Numbered from the stretch's first letter, positions 25,976 through 34,870 are shown. The stretch: DNA of 64,000 nt from G965197675 sp965197675 (GCA_965197675.1 OZ240221.1:1488001-1552000), one strand, 5' to 3'. Notes: generated by a model from the sequence alone, not told the origin. A program made the numbers and translations.

Positions 25976-26872
25976 ATGGCGGCTCGAGTAAGCAAAGATT
26001 TAAACCGGGGGTACCTCATAGAGGAATATGTCATCAGCAAGGAGCCCTTCTACATACCCGTCGCTGATGAAGTGGAGGTATTCCAGGCTGCGTACGCAGA
26101 AAGGATTCCGCTGCTCTTCAAGGGGCCAACCGGGTGTGGTAAGACCAGGTTTGTAGAATACATGTCATATCAGCTGGGGCAGCCCCTTGCCGTAGTGAAG
26201 AAGGGAAAGGGAGTGGCGGCCTCCGATAATCATAACAGTGTGCCCTTGATCACCATTGCATGTCATGAAGACCTGACTGCCAGCGACCTGGTGGGACGAT
26301 ACCTCTTAGAAGGTGATACGACCAAATGGATCGATGGGCCCTTGACAAGGGCGGTAAAGTCCGGGGGGATATGCTACCTGGACGAGGTTGTAGAGGCCCG
26401 TAAGGACACTACAGTCCTCATTCACCCCTTGACTGACCATCGGCGTATCCTGCCCATAGAGAAGAGGGGTGAACTGTTGGAGGCCCACGATAACTTCCTG
26501 TTGGTCATATCATACAATCCGGGCTATCAGAGCGCGCTGAAAGACATTAAGCACAGCACTCGCCAGAGGTTCGTCTCGATAGAGTTCGATTATCCTCCCA
26601 GGGCTGTTGAGCAACAGGTCATTAAGCACGAAAGCGGAGTCTCCGACGACATCGCCCGGGATCTGGCAAAGCTGGGAGAGAAGGTACGGAACCTCAAAGA
26701 CTACGGGCTTCAAGAGGGAGCCAGCACTCGGTTGTTAATCTACGCCGGTAGATTAATCAGACAAGGCATTCCGGCTAGAAGGGCTTGTCAGGTAGCTGTG
26801 GTCTGGGCACTTACCGACGAGACGGAGATACAACGCAGCGTCGAAGAGGTGGTGTACAGTATCTTTGAATAG
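25976..26872 (+). CDS. CbbQ/NirQ/GvpN-type AAA+ ATPase
   Basis: 298 residues, MoxR-branch AAA+ ATPase. It shows Walker A GPTGCGKTR (about residues 49-57), Walker B CYLDEVVEA (about 132-140), a sensor-1 Asn in ISYNPGYQ, an arginine-finger region STRQRFVSIEFDYP and a C-terminal CbbQ-type helical domain with GASTRLLIYAGRLIRQG. Family members use ATP to remodel target proteins together with a VWA partner (CbbO or NorD), for example to activate Rubisco or mature nitric oxide reductase. The VWA partner here is the gene at 27504. No Rubisco or NO reductase gene is in the window, so the target is unknown. Confidence 0.9.
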   Translation: MAARVSKDLNRGYLIEEYVISKEPFYIPVADEVEVFQAAYAERIPLLFKGPTGCGKTRFVEYMSYQLGQPLAVVKKGKGVAASDNHNSVPLITIACHEDLTASDLVGRYLLEGDTTKWIDGPLTRAVKSGGICYLDEVVEARKDTTVLIHPLTDHRRILPIEKRGELLEAHDNFLLVISYNPGYQSALKDIKHSTRQRFVSIEFDYPPRAVEQQVIKHESGVSDDIARDLAKLGEKVRNLKDYGLQEGASTRLLIYAGRLIRQGIPARRACQVAVVWALTDETEIQRSVEEVVYSIFE

Positions 26873-27494
26873 CCCTATTGTCAGTGACAACTCATCCTCC
26901 GCGTTCGTATCCCCTGAGAGAGAAGAGTCGGTTACCACTCCTTTTTTAACTAAGGTATCTTTTCGCCTTAATTCTCTCGAAAAGCGACGACTCATAGATG
27001 GAAAACTGGTTCCAGCCGCTGTGATGCTCCTACTCTTCAAGAAAGGGTCGGAGTACCACATAATCTTCAACAAAAGGTCTCAGCAGGTGGAGCACCACAA
27101 GGGGGAGATATCCTTCCCAGGCGGCGTCTATGACGAAACGGACGAAGACCTAGAGGATACGGCGCTGAGGGAGACTTGGGAGGAGATGGGCATCAAGCGT
27201 GAACACGTCACCGTTCTCGGCGAGTTGGACACTATTGAAACGCTGTCTAACTTTAGAGTAGAACCTTTCGTGGGCGCCTTTCCATACCCCTACCTGTACA
27301 ACCCTAGCCCCATAGAGGTTAGCGAGGTGATCGAGGTACCCATCAGTCACCTCTTGGAGCCGCGAAACAGATGGCAAGAGGTGGGTCTGTGGCGAGGAAA
27401 GCCCATACCTGAGCACTACTATGTTTTTCAGGACCACGTAATATTTGGAGCTACAGCTCGTATTCTTCACCAGTTTCTTGCCCTGATAGGATAA
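26865..27494 (+). CDS. Nudix hydrolase, CoA pyrophosphatase-like
   Basis: 209 residues overlapping the ATPase gene by eight bases. The Nudix box reads GGVYDETDEDLEDTALRETW followed by EEMGI, and just before it comes the CoA-specific motif KRSQQVEHHKGEISFPGG, matching the UPF0035/NudL pattern (KRS...R/H...G...FPGG). Such enzymes split CoA into 3',5'-ADP and 4'-phosphopantetheine. The first 40 residues are a polar extension. Placement between an AAA+ ATPase and its VWA partner, and downstream of coaE, is unusual. Confidence 0.85.
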   Translation: MNSPIVSDNSSSAFVSPEREESVTTPFLTKVSFRLNSLEKRRLIDGKLVPAAVMLLLFKKGSEYHIIFNKRSQQVEHHKGEISFPGGVYDETDEDLEDTALRETWEEMGIKREHVTVLGELDTIETLSNFRVEPFVGAFPYPYLYNPSPIEVSEVIEVPISHLLEPRNRWQEVGLWRGKPIPEHYYVFQDHVIFGATARILHQFLALIG

Positions 27495-27503
27495 ATCGAC
27501 CTT

Positions 27504-30500
27504 ATGCCTCCCGAAGAACAACATGGCGAACAGCTGGAGTTCAAGCTAAGTAAATTCCCTCCTGCTGTAGTCAGTCAATTCCGAAACTCCGCCAAACTTC
27601 TATCCGGAATTCTCAATAGAGAGGATTTTGACGCCTGGACCCAGGAAGGAATATTGATAGCGGAACATTCGTTTCGTTCCTGGGAAGCGGCCTCGGAGTA
27701 CTTCAGGGTTACCCCCAAGGTTCTGGCAAAGCTCCCCCTGTCCAACTTTCGGGAGTGGGCCAGATGGGGACGAACTCTGTCTCGTGAGTCGGCGGCTTTA
27801 TCGACTACCTATTTCCATGCCAGCCCCGACGCCCTGACCAATCTGGCACCTCAGCAAGTAGGTGACTGGGCGGAGTTAGGCAAAGGACTCTACAAAGGTA
27901 CGTGGAAGTCCGGTACTCTTTCCTCTCGCTACTTCGAGATGAGCCCGGCGCTCCTGCGATACATGACGCTGGGAGAGCTACGTCGATTGGTCTCCTTTAT
28001 AGATGCCTTGGCCCGTCGTTCATATGACCTTGCCAACGATTGCCTCAGCAGTGCTGAAGAGGTGTTTCGCAACATAGAAAAGCAAGACCGACGAGGGTTC
28101 CTCTCCTTCATTTCAACCCTGGTCGAGCTCAATTGGAGAGATGCCAAGGTATGCTTCGAGTCAGGCGCTACTATTCTGTCGAGAGTAGAGAGGGATCAGA
28201 GAGCTCAGTTCCTGGACATCGCTGATCGCTATGCCCTTAAGGACAGCTCTCGTATGTATTCCTTCCTGGCTGATTCCTCTAAGGCCCTGGGTGAGTTGCC
28301 CTTCGAAACTCAAGGCCATCTACTTGACCTTGCAGCCAGGCTACTAGGAGAGTCCCCAGACGCAGTGGTCGATCTACTCAGGAGCAGTCCCACCGTTCTA
28401 GAGAAGATTCCACAGTCGGACTTAGATCTCTGGTTCAATGAAGGACTATCCATACTCAGAGACAATGAGGAGGGAGGGGTTGCCTACTTCCGCTTGGAGT
28501 CGGTCAAGAGCAAGGCCATGCTGGAGGAGCTCTCCTCTGGCATAGAGTTGGATAAAGTGAGAGATGTGCTATGGATGTATTCCGTGGCCCTTGCCGGGAG
28601 CGACGTTCAAATCCTCGACACGGAAGAGATCAAGGATAAAGGAATAGGATGGGTGTCTGTAGAGCATCCAACCACGGAGGGCCGCACAGTTTATCTGCCC
28701 AGCTTTATCCGAATGTATCCCTCCAAAGATGAAAACTTCGGCTGGTATAAGGTGGTGGGCACTCACCAGGTTGCACACCTGGAGTTCGGAAGCTTCGATT
28801 TCTCCTTCGATAAAGAGTCCACCCTTTTCCCCGACCTGAGGTTGGAAAGAGAGGCAGCCGCCTCCAAGGAGGGCCCGGGCGGTGTAGTAGACCTGGAGAG
28901 GTTCTTCAACCTCTTCTCCGATAGAAGGTTGGCCTACGATATCTTCACGGTGGTTGAAGATACTCGACTGGACGCACGCGTCAAACACGAGTATCAGGGA
29001 ATTAAGAAGACCTATCAGAGGACTCAACGGGAGAGCATCGAAGCGCGCCCACCCATCGATTCCCTACCCTTGCAGGAGGCGATCCTTGAGCTTCTTATGC
29101 GAATAAGCCTAGATCAGAAGACGGGTCTCAAGATACCCGACCGCATCCGAGATCAGGTGGAGGAACTGGTCAGAATCCTCTTGAAGGTGCAGTCACCCGC
29201 TTCGGATGTAGAGGATACTTCTGAGGCCACTATCAGAATCTACGACTACATCTCTCAGCTATCTAACAGTCCTTTGCCACCAGACGAATGGGAGGACTTT
29301 GACACCTCCGAAATGGACGAAGAATCAAATGTGGATATGGCCACTCCCAATGCCTTCACTTCGAGTGGAGCTGAAGGAGAGGGGCAAGAGCAAGAGGCAG
29401 AGTCTGGTCAGGGGGAAGGTGAAGAGAGGCCCTATCAGACTCCTCAAGAAGTCGGTTATCGAGGTGAGTTCAAGCCGGAGATGGTTCAACTTCTGGCCAG
29501 GATGAGGGAGAGTCAGAAGAATGACTCCGACGGGGGATCTGATGAGACCGTATCTCCGGAGGCGCTGCGAGAGTTGCTGGAGAAAAGCGTTGAGATAGAG
29601 CTTGAGGAAGCTGCAGAGGGAGACATAGACAGCTCTACCAACTTGTTCGTCAACAATCTGATGGGGCAAATCAGCCAGGAGCAGCCGCAGCAGGATCCTG
29701 GTCAGGGTCACAATTTCGATACCAGTAAAGACGAGGGCGGTCCTCTGGAGACTGACGACTTCTTAGCCTTCTTGTATGACGAGTGGGATTTCAGAGCCAA
29801 TGATTACAAGCCCAACTGGTGCTGCGTAAAGCAACGCAAGATGGAAGAGGGCGACACCGGGTATTACGACCGGATCCTAGAGGAATATGCCCTTCTTCAG
29901 GCTCAGATAAAGAAGCAGTTCGAGATGTTGGCCCCCGAGGAGCTTCGTAAGGTTCGCAGGCTCCCCTTTGGCGATGATATTGAATACGACGCGGTAGTGG
30001 ATGCTATGGTGGAGAAGAAGACGGGTAACACCCCAACGGACAAGATCTACTGGCGCCGTAACAAAGTGCACAGGGATGTCTCAGTGGTATTTCTGTTGGA
30101 TATGAGCGCTTCCACGGCGGAGGCCATAGACGACGCCAAGAAGTCCGCCGAGGACTGGAGCCCTCCCGATGACCCTCGTGAGTACTTGACCTGGCTGCGC
30201 GCCCGTCGGGAAGAAGGAAGCCGTCGCTCGTACAAGCGAATCATCGACGTGGAGAAAGAGAGCGCTGTTCTCCTCATCCGCGCGCTGGAAACCATCGGAG
30301 ACGTTTACGGCATCTACGGCTTCTCCGGCTACGGCAGGGAAAACGTGGAGTTCTACGTAATCAAGGACATCGACGAGCCCTACTCGGACAAAGTGAAACG
30401 ACGTATCGACAAAATTAATCCCCTTCATGCCACCCGGATGGGACCCGCTATAAGACATGCGATCTCCAAGCTGGAGAAACAGGAGTCCCGCACCAAGGTG

Positions 30501-30761
30501 CTTTTCCTGCTTAGTGATGGTAGACCCCAAGACCGGGGATACAGCAGGGAAGGAGTCGAGAAGGAATATGCCGTCCACGATACCAAGATGGCCCTTCAAG
30601 AGGCTCGTAGGAAGAACATAGTACCTTTCTGCCTCACGGTGGACAGGGGAGGACACGATTACCTGAAGACCATGTGTCAGGACATGGCCTACGAGGTGGT
30701 GGCGGAGATAGAGTCCCTCCCTAGAAGGCTGCCTTATCTGTACCGTCGTTTGACCGTTTGA
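27504..30761 (+). CDS. CbbO/NorD-like VWA domain protein with N-terminal repeats
   Basis: 1085 residues. The N-terminal ~330 residues contain about eight degenerate repeats of 38-43 residues, each with a pattern like xxxWxxxGxxLxxxxxxxAxxYFxxSPxxLxxL (clear in the first three and the last). A middle section holds YDIFTVVEDTRLDARVKHEY, characteristic of CbbO/NorD proteins, and an acidic low-complexity linker (about 590-720). The C-terminal VWA domain has MIDAS residues DMSAS (about 865-869), the Thr in ATRMGPAIRHA (about 977) and Asp in LLSDGRPQD (about 1003). It is the expected partner of the CbbQ-type ATPase at 25976. The start is an ATG ten bases after the Nudix gene. Confidence 0.87.
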   Translation: MPPEEQHGEQLEFKLSKFPPAVVSQFRNSAKLLSGILNREDFDAWTQEGILIAEHSFRSWEAASEYFRVTPKVLAKLPLSNFREWARWGRTLSRESAALSTTYFHASPDALTNLAPQQVGDWAELGKGLYKGTWKSGTLSSRYFEMSPALLRYMTLGELRRLVSFIDALARRSYDLANDCLSSAEEVFRNIEKQDRRGFLSFISTLVELNWRDAKVCFESGATILSRVERDQRAQFLDIADRYALKDSSRMYSFLADSSKALGELPFETQGHLLDLAARLLGESPDAVVDLLRSSPTVLEKIPQSDLDLWFNEGLSILRDNEEGGVAYFRLESVKSKAMLEELSSGIELDKVRDVLWMYSVALAGSDVQILDTEEIKDKGIGWVSVEHPTTEGRTVYLPSFIRMYPSKDENFGWYKVVGTHQVAHLEFGSFDFSFDKESTLFPDLRLEREAAASKEGPGGVVDLERFFNLFSDRRLAYDIFTVVEDTRLDARVKHEYQGIKKTYQRTQRESIEARPPIDSLPLQEAILELLMRISLDQKTGLKIPDRIRDQVEELVRILLKVQSPASDVEDTSEATIRIYDYISQLSNSPLPPDEWEDFDTSEMDEESNVDMATPNAFTSSGAEGEGQEQEAESGQGEGEERPYQTPQEVGYRGEFKPEMVQLLARMRESQKNDSDGGSDETVSPEALRELLEKSVEIELEEAAEGDIDSSTNLFVNNLMGQISQEQPQQDPGQGHNFDTSKDEGGPLETDDFLAFLYDEWDFRANDYKPNWCCVKQRKMEEGDTGYYDRILEEYALLQAQIKKQFEMLAPEELRKVRRLPFGDDIEYDAVVDAMVEKKTGNTPTDKIYWRRNKVHRDVSVVFLLDMSASTAEAIDDAKKSAEDWSPPDDPREYLTWLRARREEGSRRSYKRIIDVEKESAVLLIRALETIGDVYGIYGFSGYGRENVEFYVIKDIDEPYSDKVKRRIDKINPLHATRMGPAIRHAISKLEKQESRTKVLFLLSDGRPQDRGYSREGVEKEYAVHDTKMALQEARRKNIVPFCLTVDRGGHDYLKTMCQDMAYEVVAEIESLPRRLPYLYRRLTV

Positions 30762-30817
30762 GACCCACCCTCCCCTGTTCCGACTATCGAGTCACAGAGC
30801 AATCCCATTCTGAGATA

Positions 30818-30909
30818 GCGGATACACCCCCAGTCGTTTTCCCGGCTTTCGCCGGCGTCCAGACGGGCGGGGTGGGAGTTCAGCCACAGCTGGTTTGGGC
30901 CAAAATGCG
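30818..30909 (+). repeat. 92-bp direct repeat, left copy
   Basis: Begins GCGGATACACCCCCAGTCG and ends GGGCCAAAATGCG. A copy of equal length, differing at one or very few positions, lies at 31692-31783. The pair brackets most of repeat A copy 1. Confidence 0.92.
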
Positions 30910-31141
30910 CTTGCCCTGCATCAATCGTCGGTGGGGTTGTGTGTGGCAACTTGATTGTTTTTCTTTGTTTAGCTTTGAAACTTGATTGAATGGTAAAAAA
31001 AGTTTTGTTTTAGGGGTTTCCCAGGCACGAAGACCCGCTATATTTTGATTGAGTTTTTCATCAGCTTGGGATTGGCCCTACCCACCCAGGTAGGTTTTGT
31101 GTCTGTGGGGGCACATCCACCTCGTGCAACACCTCTCCCTT

Positions 31142-31171
31142 GGATTCCCGTGTCAAGCACGAAAATGACGG
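31142..31171 (+). repeat. 30-bp unit D
   Basis: A copy of the unit GGATTCCCGTGTCAAGCACG followed by AGAATGACGG, here with AAAATGACGG. Other copies are at 25053-25082 (minus), 31573-31602, 39882-39911 (minus), 57780-57809 and, degenerate, 61590-61619. The CCCGTGTCAAGCACGAG core is a near-palindrome. Confidence 0.85.
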
Positions 31172-31572
31172 AAAAGAGGGTGGCAGGGGAATGACGGTAT
31201 AGGGGGCGAGGGCACCCTTCCCTTCGACTACGCTCAGAGTAAACTTTAAGCTCAGGGTGAGCGGATATACAGCACGCCTCCGCTCATGCCCTTCGACAGG
31301 CTCAGGGTGAGCGGAGACATGACACGCCCCCGCTCATGGTGAGTCTATCGAACCATTTGAGCGGGGCGTTGACAAGCTCTTGAAACCGGCGAGCATTCCT
31401 GCTCAGCTTCAGTCCGTTCAGGTTGCTCTTGGGAGCCCTTGCTCCTGGGTGACGACCTCCATGAGAAATAGGGGTGATACCTCCTTGTAAGCGAGATTAG
31501 TATTTGCATGATAGCACGTAGGTTCTCATTTTATACATAGCCACGTGGCACAACAGGCTAGGCACCACCTCT

Positions 31573-31602
31573 GGATTCCCGTGTCAAGCACGAGAATGAC
31601 GG
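31573..31602 (+). repeat. 30-bp unit D
   Basis: Exact copy of the GGATTCCCGTGTCAAGCACG unit followed by AGAATGACGG. It marks the right end of repeat A copy 1 and the start of the nested duplication leading to the right 92-bp repeat. Confidence 0.88.
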
Positions 31603-31691
31603 AAAAGAGAGTGGCAGGGGAATGACGGCATAGGGGGTGAGGGTACTCTTCCCTTCGACTACGCTCGGGGTAAACTTTAAGCTCAGGGTGA

Positions 31692-31783
31692 GCGGATACA
31701 CCCCCAGTCGTTTTCCCGGCTTTCGCCGGCGTCCAGACGGGCGGGGTGGGAGTTCGGCCACAGCTGGTTTGGGCCAAAATGCG
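31692..31783 (+). repeat. 92-bp direct repeat, right copy
   Basis: Matches 30818-30909 over 92 bases; one visible difference is TTCGGCC against TTCAGCC. It is preceded by a second copy of the unit at 31142-31266 (GGATTCCCGTG to GGTGAGCGG), showing a nested duplication. Confidence 0.92.
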
Positions 31784-32011
31784 ATGGCCCTGCTGTCGGG
31801 GCCACTCTTGCTTTCATTACTAAGCTAGTATTCCTCATGCCTGCTGAGCATCTGTTAATCTCTTATGGGACGTGTCTCTAATATATCTTTTAGCCCATCC
31901 AATGCCCGGCTTTTACTGGAGTAGACACGCCTCACTGAGCATCACACCCATGTCAGTCTGATGTTTGCTTCCTCTCTCGAAAATTGCCTCGAAGTCCACT
32001 TCTTAAAGGCA

Positions 32012-32039
32012 TTGGCAGTGTCTATCGTGTGAGCATAAT
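32012..32039 (+). promoter_or_regulatory. Candidate promoter of an unassigned RNA
   Basis: TTGGCA (32012-32017) and CATAAT (32034-32039) lie 16 bases apart, five of six matches each to the consensus. The predicted start near 32046 is about 175 bases before a strong rho-independent terminator. No protein gene lies in between. Confidence 0.4.
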
Positions 32040-32045
32040 GACGAA

Positions 32046-32219
32046 CGAGCCTTCGTTTGGTATCTACCATCGGTGCTGAACTGGCTGCCAAGACTACCCG
32101 TGTAGTAAGTGGAAACAGGGGGGCCTATTCCCGTTACAACGTCGGACGGATGAGTAACACGAAATAGATGTAGAAACCTTGAGGGGCGGCCCTTCCGTTC
32201 GGAAGGGCCGCCCCTTTTT
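32046..32219 (+). ncRNA. Candidate small RNA of unknown class
   Basis: A unit of about 174 bases bounded by the promoter at 32012-32039 and the terminator at 32183-32219, with no open frame longer than a few codons. A small hairpin can form near the 5' end (CGAACGA with TTCGTTTG). Bases 32143-32161 (CGGACGGATGAGTAACACG) differ at one position from a universal 16S rRNA segment. I do not recognise it as 6S, SRP, RNase P or tmRNA. The evidence is only promoter plus terminator, so confidence is low. Confidence 0.3.
32183..32219 (+). terminator. Strong rho-independent terminator
   Basis: A perfect 14-bp stem (GGGGCGGCCCTTCC / GGAAGGGCCGCCCC) with a GTTC loop, followed by TTTTT on the plus strand. 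It points rightward, yet no plus-strand protein gene ends nearby; the closest is 1.4 kb upstream. It could also stop leftward transcription from the dehydrogenase gene, but the U-tract on that side is poor. Confidence 0.85.
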
Positions 32220-32249
32220 CACGCGTTAAATTTAGCGGGCCCAAAATAG

Positions 32250-33344
32250 CTAAAAAGACACTATGACCCCTCTACCCACTTCACCCCTCTCCAAGTCTTC
32301 GAAAGCCTGGTTAATTTCAGCAAGGGAGTATCGCCGGGCGATGAGATCGTCCAGGTTCAGTCGCCCAGACAGGTATAAGTCCACCATCTTAGACATATCC
32401 ACTCTCATCTGAGCAGAGCCGTAATAGCTGCCCTTCAAGGTCTTTTCTTCTCGCACCAGGCTCACCGCCTCGATAGGGGCCTTCTCACCCATGGGGGATA
32501 TGCCTATAACCACAGTCGTTCCACCTTTACGAGTCATCCTGTAGGCTATATCCACAGTCTCGCCTGATCCGAACACCTCGAAGGCATAGTCCGCTCCTAG
32601 ACCGTCGGTGATCTCCTTTACCCTGGCCACGGCATCCTGAACCGAAGGATTCACCGAGTGGGAGGCCCCGAACTTCATGGCAAACTCCAGCTTACTCTCC
32701 AGGATATCCACGCCGATGATCTTTTTGGCGTTGACCAGCTTCGCTCCCATGATGACGTTTAGACCTACGCCCCCGCATCCCACCACAGCGACAGTGCTGC
32801 CTGGCTTCACCTGGGCAGTGGATACGACGGCACCCACTCCTGTAGTAACGCAGCATCCGATGAGATCGGCCCTGTCCAGCGGCAGTGCGTCTGGGATAGG
32901 GATACAGGCCACCTCGGGGACTACTGAGTACTCGGCAAAGCAGGCCAGCTGATCGAACTGGGAGATGGACAGGTCTCCTTTGTGTACCCGGCTGGTCCCA
33001 TCGAACATGGACGCCCAGTTCTGCCCACGAACGTCACATAGATTGGGTCGTCCCGTGGTGCAGAAGTGACAGTGGCCGCAGTTTGACACGAAAGAAAGCA
33101 CAACCCTGTCCCCCGGCTTCACCATCGTCACACCCTCGCCTACCAACTCTACAGTCCCGGCCCCCTCGTGTCCGAGAAGCCCTGGCAGAGGCATATGAGC
33201 TTTCCCCGTGATAAAGTGGTGGTCACTTCGACATATCCCCGCTGCCCCAATCTTGACCAGGACTTCCCCTGCTTTGGGATCGTCCAACTCAACCTCTTCC
33301 ACCACCAGGGGTTGATTGTAGTCGTACAAGACAGCCGCCTTCAT
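32250..33344 (-). CDS. Zinc-dependent alcohol dehydrogenase (class III-like MDR)
   Basis: 364 residues, medium-chain dehydrogenase. Catalytic zinc ligands are Cys in AAGICRSDHH and His in LLGHEGAGTV; the structural zinc site has four cysteines in NCGHCHFCTTGRPNLC. The NAD site is AVVGCGGVGLNVIMGA, with Asp in IGVDILESK favouring NAD over NADP. It resembles the large class that includes formaldehyde- and NDMA-dependent dehydrogenases; substrate undetermined. Its ATG shares one base with the cinA stop, so the two form an operon. Confidence 0.92.
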   Translation of the reverse strand: MKAAVLYDYNQPLVVEEVELDDPKAGEVLVKIGAAGICRSDHHFITGKAHMPLPGLLGHEGAGTVELVGEGVTMVKPGDRVVLSFVSNCGHCHFCTTGRPNLCDVRGQNWASMFDGTSRVHKGDLSISQFDQLACFAEYSVVPEVACIPIPDALPLDRADLIGCCVTTGVGAVVSTAQVKPGSTVAVVGCGGVGLNVIMGAKLVNAKKIIGVDILESKLEFAMKFGASHSVNPSVQDAVARVKEITDGLGADYAFEVFGSGETVDIAYRMTRKGGTTVVIGISPMGEKAPIEAVSLVREEKTLKGSYYGSAQMRVDMSKMVDLYLSGRLNLDDLIARRYSLAEINQAFEDLERGEVGRGVIVSF

Positions 33345-34576
33345 CAGCCCTCTTCCTGCAACATTCTCTGGAGCTCGAACATGGCCATCACAGCCGTCCT
33401 ATGCTTCACGAAATCTCTGGTCCCAGGAACGCTGTGGCTCGATACGGCTACTCCCTTCGAGTCGGCAATTCCTATGTGCACGGTGCCTGGAGGTTTGCCC
33501 TCGCTGCTGTCTGGGCCAGCTACTCCCGTGATGCCTACTCCAATATCTGCTCCCAATCTCCCTCTGCACGTCTTGGCCATGAGCTCGGCCGTATCTCGGC
33601 TTACTGCCCCGTGGGCCCTTATGATGGCAGCATCCACCCCATAGTCGATCTTCATCTGGTTGGTGTAGGAAACCAGCCCTCCCTTGAAGTAGCTGGAACT
33701 GCCTGGGACGTCGGTTATGTAGCTCGCCAGCAGCCCTCCGGTGCAGGATTCCATGATGGCCACAGTAAGCCCATTATCCTTCAAGAGGCGTCCCACGTTG
33801 GCCTCCAGGGTCTCTTCATCAATGCCCCATATGCTGTCCTTCACTGCTTCTCTGACCTTCACCTCCATATCTGCGAGAAGCTCCTGGGCGCGCGGTTCGG
33901 TGCTTGCCTTGGACGTGATGCGTAGGTGGATCCCATCGAACTTGGCGTAGACGCCTATGGTTGGGTTGGTGGATGAGAGAAGGTGGGCCACCATTTCGTC
34001 TATGCCGCCTTCGCTTATGCCCGCCGTCTTCAGGGTTCGAGATTTTATTACGTCTCCGGCGATTCTCTCTCTCAGCCTAGGCGTGACCTCCTTTGTCCAC
34101 ATACGATGCATTTCGCTAGGGGGCCCCGGCATAGCTATAATGGTTCGTCCATCCTTTTCCACCCACCAGCCTGGGGCAGTGCCCCTAGGGTTGTTGATGG
34201 GTTTGCTGGATGGAATCAGGCAGGCCTGTTTCAGGTTTGTCAGCGGCATGGGATAGTCCCGGCCGGTGAATTGGGCCCTCAGGTCCTTTTCCAAGGCTGG
34301 GTCTACTTTCATTTCCTCGCCCAGAAGCTGGGCTATAGACTCTCTAGTGATGTCGTCCTGGGTCGGACCCAGGCCGCCGGTAGTGAGGATCAGGTCGGAT
34401 CTGGACCACCCCCGCCTAAGCACCTCCAGCAGCCTGGCCTGGTTGTCGCCTACTTGGTGAATCCAATACAAATCGATCCCTAGAGTAGGGAGATAGGAGG
34501 CCAGGTAGGGGGCGTTGGTATCAGTAAGCTCTCCTAGCAGTATTTCTGTGCCAATAGAGATAATTTCTGATTTCAT
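33344..34576 (-). CDS. cinA: CinA-like protein (competence/damage-inducible; NMN amidohydrolase domain)
   Basis: 410 residues with two domains. The N-terminal MoCF-like domain has SIGTEILLGELTDTNAPYLA, TGGLGPTQDD and MPGPPSEMHRMW. The C-terminal PncC-type domain has MESCTGGLLASYITDVPGSS, SYTNQMK and GITGVAGPDSSEGKPPGTVH, the region that deamidates NMN in the pyridine nucleotide salvage cycle. Full length for the family. It is the upstream gene of the pair with the alcohol dehydrogenase. Confidence 0.94.
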   Translation of the reverse strand: MKSEIISIGTEILLGELTDTNAPYLASYLPTLGIDLYWIHQVGDNQARLLEVLRRGWSRSDLILTTGGLGPTQDDITRESIAQLLGEEMKVDPALEKDLRAQFTGRDYPMPLTNLKQACLIPSSKPINNPRGTAPGWWVEKDGRTIIAMPGPPSEMHRMWTKEVTPRLRERIAGDVIKSRTLKTAGISEGGIDEMVAHLLSSTNPTIGVYAKFDGIHLRITSKASTEPRAQELLADMEVKVREAVKDSIWGIDEETLEANVGRLLKDNGLTVAIMESCTGGLLASYITDVPGSSSYFKGGLVSYTNQMKIDYGVDAAIIRAHGAVSRDTAELMAKTCRGRLGADIGVGITGVAGPDSSEGKPPGTVHIGIADSKGVAVSSHSVPGTRDFVKHRTAVMAMFELQRMLQEEG

Positions 34577-34795
34577 TGAAGAAACCGATCCTCTGGGAAG
34601 ACAGCGGGAAGTATAGCATAATTGTGGCTAGTGTCCATTATCCGTGTAGGCCTACACTCCCCACCTTCAACCCCCTCTCCCTTGATGGGAGAGAGCCGGG
34701 TGGGAGTGTAATATCCCTGCCTCTGCGCCTGCCCTGTCTGCCAGACAGGGCAGGGGTCTCCTCCTCTCAGTGTGAGCGGATTACTCTCTAGCCCT

Positions 34796-34852
34796 GCTCA
34801 TGGTGAGCCTAGAGTTTATCCCGAGTTTACCGAAGGGAACCATTTGAGTGGG
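34796..34852 (+). repeat. 57-bp unit C
   Basis: Sequence from GCTCATGGTGAGCCTAGAG to CCATTTGAGTGGGG. Related copies lie at 39717-39775 and 50489-50544, with a shortened form near 31336. It contains ACCGAAGGGAACCA and the common GAGTTTATCC core. Confidence 0.85.
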
Positions 34853-34870
34853 GCAGGGAGCAGGGTTGGG

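Larger units (their letters stand above)
30811..31602 (+). repeat. Repeat A, copy 1 (~0.8 kb mosaic)
   Basis: Non-coding element starting TGAGATAGCGGATACA and ending in the 30-bp unit D. A near-identical inverted copy lies at 39535-40244. Long shared blocks include the AT-rich stretch at 30950-31035 (GATTGTTTTTCTTTGTTTAG) and 31470-31560 (TGATACCTCCTTGTAAGCGA). Internally it contains CCCTTCGACTACGCTC and AAGCTCAGGGTGAGCGG units that recur elsewhere in the window. Confidence 0.88.
30762..32249. other. Repeat island between the VWA gene and the alcohol dehydrogenase
   Basis: About 1.5 kb without a supported protein gene. It holds repeat A copy 1 (30811-31602), two 92-bp direct repeats (30818-30909, 31692-31783), two copies of the 30-bp unit D, and after 31800 a unique stretch ending in a candidate small-RNA unit (promoter 32012-32039, terminator 32183-32219). 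Confidence 0.75.

Noticed and set aside
32038..32079. 13-codon leader peptide
   Set aside because: The ATG overlaps the -10 box of the candidate promoter, so it cannot be in the transcript.
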